Positions 9,405 to 18,073 of a stretch of 64,000 nucleotides of DNA are shown in pieces. The notes under the pieces were generated by a model. It was given only the letters and a program-made list of their open reading frames with translations, searched no databases and was not told where the DNA came from. Source of the DNA: Gammaproteobacteria bacterium (lineage in GTDB: Bacteria; Pseudomonadota; Gammaproteobacteria; Pseudomonadales; Azotimanducaceae); assembly GCA_026706665.1 (NCBI GenBank), contig JAPOYI010000217.1, forward strand, positions 1 to 64,000, written 5' to 3'. The translations under genes and the position numbers were made by a program. How positions within the stretch are numbered: position 1 is the stretch's first letter; every line of letters starts with the position of its first letter.

Positions 9405-10325
9405 TTGCCCCAAAAGGTCGCCATCGAGAGCTGGGATCCGGAGTACGGTGTTCCGTCATCCGAATCGCCGGCCGAGGAAACCGATGTCGAGATTGACCCG
9501 GACATCGAAGTTCCCTTGGCGCAGTGGACACCGATCTCTTCGCAGGGTCTGGAATCCGACGCGAAGCTCGTGTTTATTGACGGCGTGCGGCGCATCGACG
9601 CCAACGCATGGCTAGACGACGGCGTCGGTCCCCTGCGGCAGGGCATGTTCGCTTCGTTCGCGGCGGGTGCCGTAGAGGTTGGCGACCGCGCAAACCTAGA
9701 CCACATTGAAATTCGTCGAGGACTTTTCGCGCCCGGTAGTCCGGAGGCGTTCTCGACACGGGCTGGAACCTATCGTCCGTTTGGCGTAGCAGGTCGCGGT
9801 GCGAACGAGCTTTCAGCAGCGCTTCAAGAACGTTTGGGCGCCTTAGAGATCGAAGTGGCTGGGAGCGTCGAGAACCAAGCCCAGCTGATTGTCGTCGACG
9901 GCCCACTCTATCGGCGACAGCATCTGCCGCGCACCATCGGCTACATCAAAACACACCGAGTTCACTACCTTAGCGGCGATGCCGAGGCAACCGTCGCAGC
10001 ACTTGCGCCTCGCGAACGTACTCCCTTGTTCCGCTTCCGAACCTCTTGGACGCGCAACTCGTGGTATCTCCGGCTACCTGGGCCAATGGCGCACGCTTGG
10101 TCCGGCATCGTACGTATCGAAGCTTCAGCTGACCTCGATGTGGAGGAATGTGTCTCACTCGCTGAACTTTCCTGTAGGACGCTTCCCCGCTTCGCGTCAG
10201 CACCGCACAAAGATCCCCGCGCACCGCAGAACCTCTATCCGATTGCCGGTTTGGAGCGCGAACTGCGACGTCGCTTAGGTGATCCGAGTTATATCGAACG
10301 GTCGCTCCGAGCGGCAGCGGGCTGA
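9405..10325 (+). CDS. nurA: NurA-like nuclease
   Basis: The 306-residue protein looks like a NurA-domain nuclease, the partner of HerA. Evidence: an early acidic strand LVFIDGVRRIDAN near residues 55-67, a second one LIVVDGPLYRR near 162-171, and the C-terminal block HKDPRAPQNLYPIAGLERE near 268-286, which I recognise as typical of NurA (His...Asp-Arg-Ala...Asn-Leu-x-Pro-Ile...Leu-Glu). The start is a TTG at 9405, 2 nt past the sbcC stop. Position directly after rad50/sbcC in a herA operon strongly supports the call. It is the last gene; the next 800 bases are not coding. Confidence 0.82.
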   Translation: MPQKVAIESWDPEYGVPSSESPAEETDVEIDPDIEVPLAQWTPISSQGLESDAKLVFIDGVRRIDANAWLDDGVGPLRQGMFASFAAGAVEVGDRANLDHIEIRRGLFAPGSPEAFSTRAGTYRPFGVAGRGANELSAALQERLGALEIEVAGSVENQAQLIVVDGPLYRRQHLPRTIGYIKTHRVHYLSGDAEATVAALAPRERTPLFRFRTSWTRNSWYLRLPGPMAHAWSGIVRIEASADLDVEECVSLAELSCRTLPRFASAPHKDPRAPQNLYPIAGLERELRRRLGDPSYIERSLRAAAG

Positions 10326-11133
10326 AGGTGTCTCCTTTGGAATGGTGTGTTGATGGAAGAGATGGGCATTAAGCGATTCAAGGCGCGACGCATTGCTGTT
10401 GATGGTGGTTGGGTTTACCAAGCGATGGGTGGCACGGCTCGCCACGACCCTACCTCAAGGAGTCCAATGCGGAAGCTGTCGCAGCTTTCGAGTTCAGAGG
10501 GAAGGGCATTGTGATTCCTATAGATGGTGGTTATGGCATCTTCCTGAGTAACGAAGCGATAGCTGAGGAGGCGTCTCACTGTAGATCCCAAAGAGACTGA
10601 GTTCGAAGGATTGAGTTGGCCAAGTAGCGTGCCGGTCCGGACGCGATCCGCTTTGATCGCACGACGAATTGAATTGCACGAGGCGTCTTTGGCGCTTTCT
10701 CTCTGAACGGAGGAGATACGTAATTCCGCTCGCAGAAACTCTCCGCGCACCGGGCCCACCAGCGCCATCTAACTGAACACTCGTTCAAAGGCTGACGTTC
10801 TTGACCGAGGATCTCGAGCCACTCGAGTCGCCGACCGATGCGGAGTCTATGGAGTTCTTCCAAGCGTTACCGAATACCGTCGCGATGTTCCTTCTCGCAC
10901 GTTTACTTCAGGCCCGATGCGCGTGCGACGCCGCGCGAGGATGCGATCGCGGCGGCACACCATGTTGACGAGACCAACTGGCGCAATGCCTCGATCATGG
11001 GGCACCGTCGCGCGCGACGTCGCGTCAGAGACCCGTTGCTATCATTCGGCAACGACGTTTGGAGATGCGTGTGGATCATGGGACGGCTACAACGGCTTGA
11101 CGCAGACAGGGGACAGACAGGGGAATCCGGCTC
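10326..11133. other. Long intergenic region, gene debris
   Basis: About 800 bases without an intact gene. A fragment of a yejE-like permease gene lies at about 10718-10778 on the minus strand (separate entry). A 53-codon open frame starts at ATG 10353 on the plus strand, and a 63-codon frame overlaps it at 10409-10600; neither has a recognisable domain, and they may be decayed coding DNA. Just before the DUF3604 gene a short duplication, caggggacagacagggga, occurs around 11106-11123. Confidence 0.5.
10718..10778 (-). pseudogene. Fragment of a YejE-like ABC permease gene
   Basis: The minus strand here encodes MALVGPVRGEFLRAEL, which matches the YejE segment MALVGVVRAEFLRARN encoded at about 14055-14112 in this same window. 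At the DNA level about 60 bases align with a 2-nt gap: cgtaattccgc...gcagaaact and caccagcgccat are shared. The fragment ends abruptly on both sides, so it is a relic. It lies about 3.3 kb from the intact yejE, with the DUF3604 and mazEF genes in between. Confidence 0.65.
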
Positions 11134-12921
11134 ATGATGACTAGAGCACTCGGTGTATTGGCGCTCGCAGCTTCGTCTTTCACCATTCAGGCAGGCGCGG
11201 AACCGCCGGTCCGAAACGCCTACTTCGGAGACCTGCACGTGCACACGAAGTACTCGGCCGACGCCTACAACTCCGGCGCACGTACGGGGCCGGACGCGGC
11301 TTACGCGTTTGCGAAAGGCGCCCCACTGCGGCATCCGGCCGGTCAGACCATCCGCATGCGCGGTGCGCCGCTGGACTTCCTGGCCGTCACCGATCACGCC
11401 GAGTATCTGGGTAACGTCACGGCGCTTGGCGATTCGGCGGGCCCATCGGCAGAGACGGCACCCGGCGAGGTCACCCCCAACTTTGTGAGAGAGGCGTACG
11501 GCGGCGCCTTCGGGCGGGCCCTCAATGCTGGCGAGATCGATCCTGAACTCGGGAACGAGTCGATACGTCGCGATGCGTGGCAACGCACCGTCGAGGCGGC
11601 CGAACGCCACTATGCGCCGGGTCAGTTCACGACTTTCGTGGGCTTCGAGTACACCTCGGCGCCGGATGGCATGCTGCACCGCAACGTCATCTTCAAGGGA
11701 TCGCGCGTATCAGAGCTGCCCTTCGGCGCCTACGATTCCCTCAATCCGGAAGACCTGTGGGCGTGGTTGGAACGGTTGCGGTCGCAAGGGATCGAGGCGC
11801 TGGCGATTCCTCACAACACCAATCTGAGCCGGGGGAACTTTTTCCAGACCACGACGTTCGCCGGAGAGCCGATGGATGCGGCCTATGCGAAAATCCGCAT
11901 GCGCAACGAACCGATCATGGAAATGACCCAGGTGAAGGGAACGTCCGAGACGCATCCGCTGCTGTCGCCGAACGACGAGTGGGCCAACTTCGAGGTGCGC
12001 GACAGGAGCATTGACGAGATCAAGGGTTCGTACGTGCGCGAGGCGTTGCTCATGGGTCTCGAACTGCAGCACAGCCAGGGATTCAATCCATACCGGTTCG
12101 GCTTCATCGGCTCCAGCGATACCCACAACACGGGCGGGTCGTACGAGGAACCCACGTATCACGGCAAGATCGGCATTGTCGATGGGCTCCCCGAGTGGCG
12201 TTTGGCGATACTCGACGAGGAGAATCCCGAAAATAACCGGCGGCCTGGTTCCACCACTACCGGGTTCGACTGGAGCGCGTCGGGGCTGGCGGCCGTTTGG
12301 GCCGAGGCCAACACGCGCGAAGCGATCTATGCGGCGCTCCGGCGCAAGGAGACCTTCGCCACCAGCGGCCCGCGAATCCGCGTGAAGTTCTTCGCCGGCT
12401 ACGATCTCGACGCGGCCGACGCAGGCCGCCTGCACGCCACTGGGGTCCCGATGGGCGGCGATCTCGAGGCGCGGCCAAGCGGGAGCGATGCGCCGCGCTT
12501 TTTTGCCTGGGCGTTGCGGGATCCCTCGAGTGCGTGGCTGCAGCGCCTGCAGATCGTCAAGGGCTGGCTCGACGATGGCGCCCCGCAGGAGCGGGTCTAC
12601 GACGTCGCGTGCTCCGATGGCCTCGAACCGAGCCCCGACAGCCACCGCTGTCCCGACAACGGGGCCAGCGTGGACCTCGCGACCTGCGACTTCGATTTCG
12701 ACAAGGGAGACGTTGAATTGAAGGCGATGTGGGAGGATCCAGACTTCGACCCCAACGAGCGCGCTTTCTATTACGTGCGCGCGCTCGAAAACCCGACGTG
12801 CCGGTGGTCGACGTGGGACGCGAATCGGTTGGGCCTCCCGTTGCGCCCGGAGAAGGAGCCTACGCTGCAGGAGCGCGCTTGGACGTCGCCTATATGGATC
12901 TTGCCCAGGACGGCGATGTAG
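11134..12921 (+). CDS. Secreted DUF3604 protein
   Basis: The 595-residue product matches the DUF3604 family (PHP-like metal-dependent fold, function not established). It has a signal peptide at residues 1-22 (ALGVLALAASSFTIQAGA), then the hallmark AYFGDLHVHTKYSADAY near residues 29-45, LDFLAVTDHAEYLG near 80-93, IPHNTN near 226 and GFIGSSDTHNTGG near 324. These His/Asp groups resemble PHP metal ligands. I start at ATG 11134; a second ATG follows directly. The protein would act in the periplasm or outside the cell. It stands alone between a debris region and mazEF. Confidence 0.88.
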   Translation: MMTRALGVLALAASSFTIQAGAEPPVRNAYFGDLHVHTKYSADAYNSGARTGPDAAYAFAKGAPLRHPAGQTIRMRGAPLDFLAVTDHAEYLGNVTALGDSAGPSAETAPGEVTPNFVREAYGGAFGRALNAGEIDPELGNESIRRDAWQRTVEAAERHYAPGQFTTFVGFEYTSAPDGMLHRNVIFKGSRVSELPFGAYDSLNPEDLWAWLERLRSQGIEALAIPHNTNLSRGNFFQTTTFAGEPMDAAYAKIRMRNEPIMEMTQVKGTSETHPLLSPNDEWANFEVRDRSIDEIKGSYVREALLMGLELQHSQGFNPYRFGFIGSSDTHNTGGSYEEPTYHGKIGIVDGLPEWRLAILDEENPENNRRPGSTTTGFDWSASGLAAVWAEANTREAIYAALRRKETFATSGPRIRVKFFAGYDLDAADAGRLHATGVPMGGDLEARPSGSDAPRFFAWALRDPSSAWLQRLQIVKGWLDDGAPQERVYDVACSDGLEPSPDSHRCPDNGASVDLATCDFDFDKGDVELKAMWEDPDFDPNERAFYYVRALENPTCRWSTWDANRLGLPLRPEKEPTLQERAWTSPIWILPRTAM

Positions 12922-12962
12922 TCGTCAATTCGTCCGACGTGAACTTGGCCGATGCTACACAA

Positions 12963-12994
12963 GGTAGTACCCTAGTAGCATTGACATTAGTACC
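12963..12994 (+). promoter_or_regulatory. Possible autoregulatory operator of the mazEF-like pair
   Basis: A perfect 9-base palindrome, ggtagtacc (12963-12971), is followed by a second tagtacc at 12988-12994, 12 nt before the antitoxin ATG. Repeated half-sites directly upstream of a ribbon-helix-helix antitoxin gene are usual for autoregulation. The role is inferred from position and symmetry only. Confidence 0.35.
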
Positions 12995-13005
12995 AGCGGA
13001 TCCCA

Positions 13006-13224
13006 ATGAAACTCAGCATCAGCCTCCCGGCGGAGGAGGTCGGATTTCTGGACGCCTACGCGCGTGCACAAGGCATCAAGTCACGGTCTGGGGTCATTCA
13101 AACTGCACTCCGCCTGCTGCGCACGTCGGAACTTGCCGACGACTACGCTTCGGCGTGGGCAGAATGGGACGAAGAGGACGCCACGGCGTGGGACCAATCC
13201 TCCCGTGATGGTTTGACACGGTGA
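13006..13224 (+). CDS. mazE: Ribbon-helix-helix antitoxin (MazE-like)
   Basis: The 72-residue protein begins with a ribbon-helix-helix DNA-binding segment, MKLSISLPAEEVGFLDAYAR then SRSGVIQTALRLLR (residues 1-38), followed by an acidic tail (WAEWDEEDATAWDQS) suited to binding a basic toxin. It precedes and overlaps a MazF-type toxin gene by 4 nt, which fixes its role as antitoxin. The fold is RHH rather than the AbrB fold of E. coli MazE, so the name reflects the partner. Confidence 0.78.
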   Translation: MKLSISLPAEEVGFLDAYARAQGIKSRSGVIQTALRLLRTSELADDYASAWAEWDEEDATAWDQSSRDGLTR

Positions 13225-13586
13225 CTCCCGCTGTAGCGGCACGGCGGGGCGACATATGGATGGTGGATTTCAGCAGCCCGATTGGCGCCGAGGCAGCTTT
13301 CGAGCGGCCCGCAGTCATCGTGAGCAACAACGCGGCGAACGAGAGCGCGTCAGCGACGAACCGCGGCGTGGTTACGGTCGTGCCGGTAACCAGCAACATT
13401 CGCCGCGTATATCCCTTCCAGGTCAGGTTGCTAGCCCGTGATTGCGGTTTGCGGCGAGACTCGAAGGCCCAGGCGGAGCAGGTCCGGGCGGTCGCCGTCC
13501 AACGCCTCCGCAATCGCGTGGGTCGCGTGCCCCAGAGGCGGATGAACGAGGTTGACGCCGCTCTACGCTTGCATTTGAGTCTCTAA
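13221..13586 (+). CDS. mazF: MazF/PemK-type endoribonuclease toxin
   Basis: The 121-residue protein is a MazF/PemK toxin: it has RRGDIWMVDFSSP near residues 8-20, ERPAVIVSNNAAN near 28-40, VVTVVPVTSN near 50-59, and QAEQVRAVAVQRL near 83-95, the order found across the family. The GTG start at 13221 overlaps the antitoxin stop as GTGA. It would cleave mRNA when free of antitoxin. Length is normal and no frameshift is seen. It ends 93 nt from the convergent yejE gene. Confidence 0.87.
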   Translation: MTPAVAARRGDIWMVDFSSPIGAEAAFERPAVIVSNNAANESASATNRGVVTVVPVTSNIRRVYPFQVRLLARDCGLRRDSKAQAEQVRAVAVQRLRNRVGRVPQRRMNEVDAALRLHLSL

Positions 13587-13679
13587 CCCGGACGCTGCCC
13601 AAGCTCTGCGGGGCGAAATGGATGCCAGGGGCCAACTGGCGCGCCATGGGACGGGCTTTTCGAGGTTTCCCGTCAGCGA

Positions 13680-14741
13680 TCACGCCGTTTGCGGATTCAC
13701 CAACTCGGCACCGGGATCGCTTCGTGTCGCCACCGCCCGTCGCGGATCCAGCGCATCCCTCACCGCCTCCCCAATAAAGATCAACAACGTCAGCAGCATC
13801 GCCAGCGTGACAAACACGAAGAACCCCAACCACGGCGCCTGGAGATTCGCCTTCGCCGACGACAGCAACCGCCCTAGCGACGGCGAGTCAATCGGCAACC
13901 CGAACCCCAGGAAGTCCAGTGCAGTCAACGCCGTGATCGACCCGTTCAGTATGAACGGCAGATACGTCAACGTCGCCACCATCGCATTGGGAAGCACATG
14001 CCGCCGAAGGATCGTCAGGTTCGATACCCCCAATGACCGAGCCGCCAAGACAAACTCGTAATTCCGCGCCCGCAGAAACTCGGCCCGCACCACCCCCACC
14101 AGCGCCATCCAGCTAAACAGCCCCAGGATCCCCAGCAGCCAGAACACATTCGGCTCGACGATGCTCGCGAGAATGATGAGCACGAACAGGATCGGCAGCC
14201 CCGCGAAGATCTCGACCACGCGCTGGCCGAGCAGATCGATGAGCCCCCCGAAATACCCCTGCACCGCCCCAACGAGCACACCGATACCCGAACTAATCAA
14301 CGTCAGCGCGAGGCCGAACAGCACCGAGAGCCGAAACCCGTAGAGCAACTTCGCGAACACGTCCGTGCCGCCGCCATCGGTGCCGAGGAAGTGCCTGCTG
14401 TCCGGTGGCGACGGAGTGATCTCGTAGGAGTAGTCGACGGTGTTGTAGGAATACCGCACCGGCGGCCAGAGCGCCCAGCCGTCCGCGTCGATCAGGTCCG
14501 CCACGTAGGGATCGCGGTAGTCCGCCTCGGTCTCCAGCACGCCGCCGAGCTGGGTCTCCGTGTACATCGCGAACAGGGGGAAGTGCAGCTCGCCCTGGTG
14601 CGAGAACACGATAGGTTTGTCGTTGGCGATGAACTCGGCAAACATCGAAGCCACGAACAGCACCAGGAAGATCCAGAACGAGTAGTACCCGCGCCGGTTC
14701 GACTTGAAGAGTTCGAGTCTTCGTTCGTTGATTGGCGACAT
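13680..14741 (-). CDS. yejE: Oligopeptide ABC transporter permease, YejE type
   Basis: The 353-residue inner-membrane permease belongs to the YejE group of peptide/nickel-type ABC importers. It has an N-terminal membrane segment (residues 21-38), a long periplasmic loop with the YejE-like SRHFLGTDGGGTDVFAKLLYG near 125-145, then five further membrane segments. The cytoplasmic EAA-like loop is FVLAARSLGVSNLTILRRHV near residues 230-250, which contacts an ATPase. It follows yejB with a 3-nt gap. No YejF ATPase gene follows; mazEF converges on it instead. The transporter may borrow an ATPase encoded elsewhere. Confidence 0.9.
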   Translation of the reverse strand: MSPINERRLELFKSNRRGYYSFWIFLVLFVASMFAEFIANDKPIVFSHQGELHFPLFAMYTETQLGGVLETEADYRDPYVADLIDADGWALWPPVRYSYNTVDYSYEITPSPPDSRHFLGTDGGGTDVFAKLLYGFRLSVLFGLALTLISSGIGVLVGAVQGYFGGLIDLLGQRVVEIFAGLPILFVLIILASIVEPNVFWLLGILGLFSWMALVGVVRAEFLRARNYEFVLAARSLGVSNLTILRRHVLPNAMVATLTYLPFILNGSITALTALDFLGFGLPIDSPSLGRLLSSAKANLQAPWLGFFVFVTLAMLLTLLIFIGEAVRDALDPRRAVATRSDPGAELVNPQTA

Positions 14742-14744
14742 CAG

Positions 14745-15818
14745 CTAGCCCCGCGTCTCGAAGTCGATGCGCGGATCGACGAACGTGTAGACGATGTCGC
14801 CGATGAGCTGCATGACGAGCCCGATCAGCGTGAACACGAACAGCGTGCCGAAGAAGATCGGGTAGTCGCGCTTGACGACGGCCTCGTAGCCGAGCAGGCC
14901 GATGCCGTCGATCGAGAAGATGACCTCGATCAGGAGCGCGCCCGTGAACAGCAGGCCGACGAACGCGGCCGGGAAGCCGGCGATGACGATGAGGATGGCG
15001 TTGCGGAACACGTGGCCGAACAGGACGCGCTTCTCGGTCAGCCCCTTCGACCGAGCGGTCAGCACGAATTGCTTGTTGATCTCCTCGAGGAAGCTGTTCT
15101 TCGTCAGCATGGTGAGCGTGGCGAAGCCGCCGAGGGTGAGCGCCGTGAGGGGCAGGGCGAGGTGCCAGAAGTAGTCGCGGACCTTGCCGGCGAGCGTCAG
15201 GTCGGCGAAGTGCTCGGAGACGATGCCGCGCATGGGGAACCAGTCGAGATAGGTGCCTCCGGCGAACAGGATGATCAGCACCACCGCGATGAGGAAGCCG
15301 GGGATCGCGTAGGCGACGAACACGACCGCGCTCGACCAGACGTCGAAGGCGGTGCCGTCGCGCACGGCCTTGGCCACGCCGAGCGGGATCGAGACGCCGT
15401 AGATCAGCACCAGCGACCAGAGTCCGAGCGAGACCGACACGGGCAGTCGCTCCACCACGAGGTCGAATACCGGGCGGTTCTGGAAGTAGCTCTCGCCGAA
15501 CTCCAGGCGCACGTAGTTCCACAGCATGAGGAAGAACCGCTCGTGCGGCGGCTTGTCGAACCCGAACGCCTTCTCCATGCGCGCGACGAACGCGGGGTCG
15601 AGTCCCTCGCTGCCGGTGTAGGACGACTGCGACGACGGCCCCATGCTCGTGGGCGCCGACACCGAGGCCGTGGTCGAGATGTCGAGCCCCTGCGCCTGGA
15701 CGATGGCCTGCTCCACGGGGCCGCCCGGCGCGAACTGCACCAGGATGAAATTGATGACCATGATCCCGAACAGTGTCGGCAGGATCAGCAGGAGACGGCG
15801 GAGAACGTAGCGGCCCAA
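14745..15818 (-). CDS. yejB: Oligopeptide ABC transporter permease, YejB type
   Basis: The 357-residue permease starts with the typical RYVLRRLLLILPTLFGIMVI membrane segment and ends with YTFVDPRIDFETRG, both common to YejB. A central EAA-like loop, FVLTARSKGLTEKRVLFGHV, lies near residues 250-270. It has about six membrane helices and pairs with YejE to form the channel for oligopeptides delivered by YejA. The start is TTG at 15818, one base after the yejA stop, and yejE follows after 3 nt, so the three genes are one operon. Confidence 0.92.
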   Translation of the reverse strand: MGRYVLRRLLLILPTLFGIMVINFILVQFAPGGPVEQAIVQAQGLDISTTASVSAPTSMGPSSQSSYTGSEGLDPAFVARMEKAFGFDKPPHERFFLMLWNYVRLEFGESYFQNRPVFDLVVERLPVSVSLGLWSLVLIYGVSIPLGVAKAVRDGTAFDVWSSAVVFVAYAIPGFLIAVVLIILFAGGTYLDWFPMRGIVSEHFADLTLAGKVRDYFWHLALPLTALTLGGFATLTMLTKNSFLEEINKQFVLTARSKGLTEKRVLFGHVFRNAILIVIAGFPAAFVGLLFTGALLIEVIFSIDGIGLLGYEAVVKRDYPIFFGTLFVFTLIGLVMQLIGDIVYTFVDPRIDFETRG

Positions 15819-15819
15819 A

Positions 15820-17691
15820 CTACTCCCCCAGGTACTCCGCGACCTTGATGGCGCGCGCCTCGTCCCACCACCACGACTCGGTCCACACTTCGCGCGAGAG
15901 CTTCCCGGCGTCCACCCAGTCGTACCGGACCCAGTGCCCGATGCCGATCCTGGTCCTGCTCATGCCCGGGATGAGGTAGAAGTTCCACAGCATGACGCGA
16001 TCGAAGGCGCGGATGGCGGCGACGTAGTCGTCCCAGGTATTCGCCGACTTGACTGCCTCCAGAAGGTGGTCGACGGCGGGATCCCGGATGTTGGGATAGT
16101 TGGCGCCGTACTCGTGGTCCGCCTCGGCGCTCGAAAAGCGCGCCATGGCGTGCGTCGGCGTGAAGTCCGTGATGAACCACATGTCGCCGCCGTCGAAGTC
16201 GCCGGAAAGCATGCGGAACACCCACTGGGAGGTCTCCGGCGACTTGATCGTCGACGTGATGCCGAGACGTTCCAGGTTGCGCAGATAGGGCATCATCGAA
16301 GCCGCCATGCCCGGTGGAATGACCAACATACGGAGATGGAACGCCTCCCCCGTGACGGAGTGAACGAGGCGCCCGTCTTCGACGTTCCAGCCGGCTTCCT
16401 TCAGCAGCGCCGCCGCCTTGACCAGGTTGTCGCGGTGCCACCCGCGGCCGCCGTGGGGCGGTGGCCGATAAGGTTCGGTGAAGACGCGCGGCGGGACGAG
16501 GTCCCGGATCGGCTCGAGGTACTTGAGTTCCCGCTCGCTCGGCAAGCCGCGCGACGCCAGCACCGAGCCGTGGAAGAAACTCTCCGCCAGGCCGTAGAAG
16601 TCGTAGTTGCGCCAGTTGATCCACTTGTAGTCCGCGACCAGCCACAGCGCCTCGCGCACCCGGACGTCCCGGAACCGCGGCTGGTCGAGGTTCCAGAACA
16701 GGGCCGCCCACAGTCCCGCCGGGTGGTTCACCGGCAGCCAGTGCTGCCTGAACATCCCGGCGCGCTTGGCCGGAAACTCGTAGGCGGTGTTCCAGAGCCT
16801 GGGGACGCCTTCGACGTTCACGTCGACGACGTCGCCCTTGAGCGACTCGGCCTGGATCTGCCCGTCGCGGAAGTAGTCCCACTTCACCTCGTCGAAGTTG
16901 TAGCGGCCGCGCATGACCGGCAGGTCACGCCCCCAGTAGTCCTCGACGCGCTCGTAGCGGATCCAGCGGCCGACCCGGAGTTCCTTCACGCGGTAAGGGC
17001 CGGAGCCGAGCGGCGGGGTGATGCTGGTCTTGCCCAGGTCCCGATCCGCCCAGAAGTGTGCCGGTAGGATCGGCTTCGAGCCGATGACGATGGGCAGCAG
17101 CGGATCGCCCCTCTGGCCCTCCCGGATGTTGAAGCGGATCTCGCGGGGTCCGATGATCTCGAAAGACTCGATGGGGCTTAGCGGGGTCGCGATGGTCGGG
17201 GATGCCTCGGTCGTGAACCGCGTAAACGTGAAATGCACGTCGTCGATGGTGACGGGCTTGCCATCGTGCCAGCGCGCGCGATCGCGGATCCTGAACGCGA
17301 TCCAGGCGCCGTCGTCGGCCACCGCGATGCCCTCGGCGAGCCGGCCGTAGATCGACGCCGGCTCGTCCGCCGACCAGTCCATCAACGCGTCGTGCACCAG
17401 GTTCGCGTAGGGCCGCTCGACGTCGACGCCGAGCACGCGGTGTCCGGCGGGCACGGAGCATGGATTGATGTTGTCCCATTGGCCCGAGACCGAGATGCGC
17501 ATCCTGCCGCCTTTCGGCGCGTCCGGGTTGACCCAGTCGAAGTGCTGGAAGTCGGGAGGGTATTTAGGCTCGGCGAGGAAGGCGTAGGCGTGCTTGTAGA
17601 CGATGTCCGAGGCCGGCGCGTCTTCCGCGAGTGCGGTCGCCGACAGGATGAACGCTGCGATGCCCGCATGCGTGAGGTGACGCCTTCCCAT
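15820..17691 (-). CDS. yejA: Periplasmic oligopeptide-binding protein, YejA type
   Basis: The 623-residue protein is an SBP_bac_5 extracellular solute-binding protein. It has a signal peptide (residues 1-22, AGIAAFILSATALAEDA), the DFQHFDWVNPDAPKGGRMRI signature of YejA-like proteins near 47-66, and the WHDGKPVTIDDVHFTFTR block near 141-158. It would capture peptides in the periplasm and pass them to YejBE. It heads the leftward operon yejA-yejB-yejE. The start at ATG 17691 gives a proper signal peptide. Length is as expected. Confidence 0.92.
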   Translation of the reverse strand: MGRRHLTHAGIAAFILSATALAEDAPASDIVYKHAYAFLAEPKYPPDFQHFDWVNPDAPKGGRMRISVSGQWDNINPCSVPAGHRVLGVDVERPYANLVHDALMDWSADEPASIYGRLAEGIAVADDGAWIAFRIRDRARWHDGKPVTIDDVHFTFTRFTTEASPTIATPLSPIESFEIIGPREIRFNIREGQRGDPLLPIVIGSKPILPAHFWADRDLGKTSITPPLGSGPYRVKELRVGRWIRYERVEDYWGRDLPVMRGRYNFDEVKWDYFRDGQIQAESLKGDVVDVNVEGVPRLWNTAYEFPAKRAGMFRQHWLPVNHPAGLWAALFWNLDQPRFRDVRVREALWLVADYKWINWRNYDFYGLAESFFHGSVLASRGLPSERELKYLEPIRDLVPPRVFTEPYRPPPHGGRGWHRDNLVKAAALLKEAGWNVEDGRLVHSVTGEAFHLRMLVIPPGMAASMMPYLRNLERLGITSTIKSPETSQWVFRMLSGDFDGGDMWFITDFTPTHAMARFSSAEADHEYGANYPNIRDPAVDHLLEAVKSANTWDDYVAAIRAFDRVMLWNFYLIPGMSRTRIGIGHWVRYDWVDAGKLSREVWTESWWWDEARAIKVAEYLGE

Positions 17692-17893
17692 GGCGCGGAA
17701 CCTACCATGAGCGATGTATGGTCTTCAGAGACTTCGGTACGATACCCAGCGTTTCCCTCGGAGCGGAGGGTTGCTGCGGCTGAGCAGTCTTGAAGCGTGA
17801 CGATGTCGCTGGCACCATCGCCCGCATTGGCAGCTTCGGCCAGGTAGAGTCATCGCGTTTTGCGCGAACTCAGACGACGGGAGGATCACGACG

Positions 17894-18070
17894 ATGAAGG
17901 GCGTCCAGTTCTTGATTGACGACGAGGGAGAACGCAAGACGGTCACGATCGATCTCAGCATCCACGGCGAGTTGTGGGAGGATTTCTTCGACGCGGCTAT
18001 TGCGAAGGAGCGGCAGGACGAGCCGCGGGAGCCCTTGGAGGAAGTCCGGCGCAAGGTGCTCGGAAACTGA
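17894..18070 (+). CDS. Small antitoxin of a RelE-type pair
   Basis: A 58-residue open frame from ATG 17894 to TGA 18070, preceded by a good ribosome-binding site (gggagg at about 17879-17884). Its translation begins MKGVQFLIDDEGERKTVTID and continues with LSIHGELWEDFFDAAIAKER, a pattern seen in small antitoxins encoded next to RelE toxins. It is directly followed by a degraded RelE gene starting 3 nt later. The antitoxin looks intact while its toxin does not. The assignment rests on size, sequence pattern and neighbour. Confidence 0.7.
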   Translation: MKGVQFLIDDEGERKTVTIDLSIHGELWEDFFDAAIAKERQDEPREPLEEVRRKVLGN

Positions 18071-18073
18071 CGC

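Noticed and set aside
14391..15848. A 485-codon plus-strand frame opposite yejB/yejE
   Set aside because: It is highly charged, repetitive Asp/Glu/Arg/His sequence typical of antisense of membrane-protein genes.
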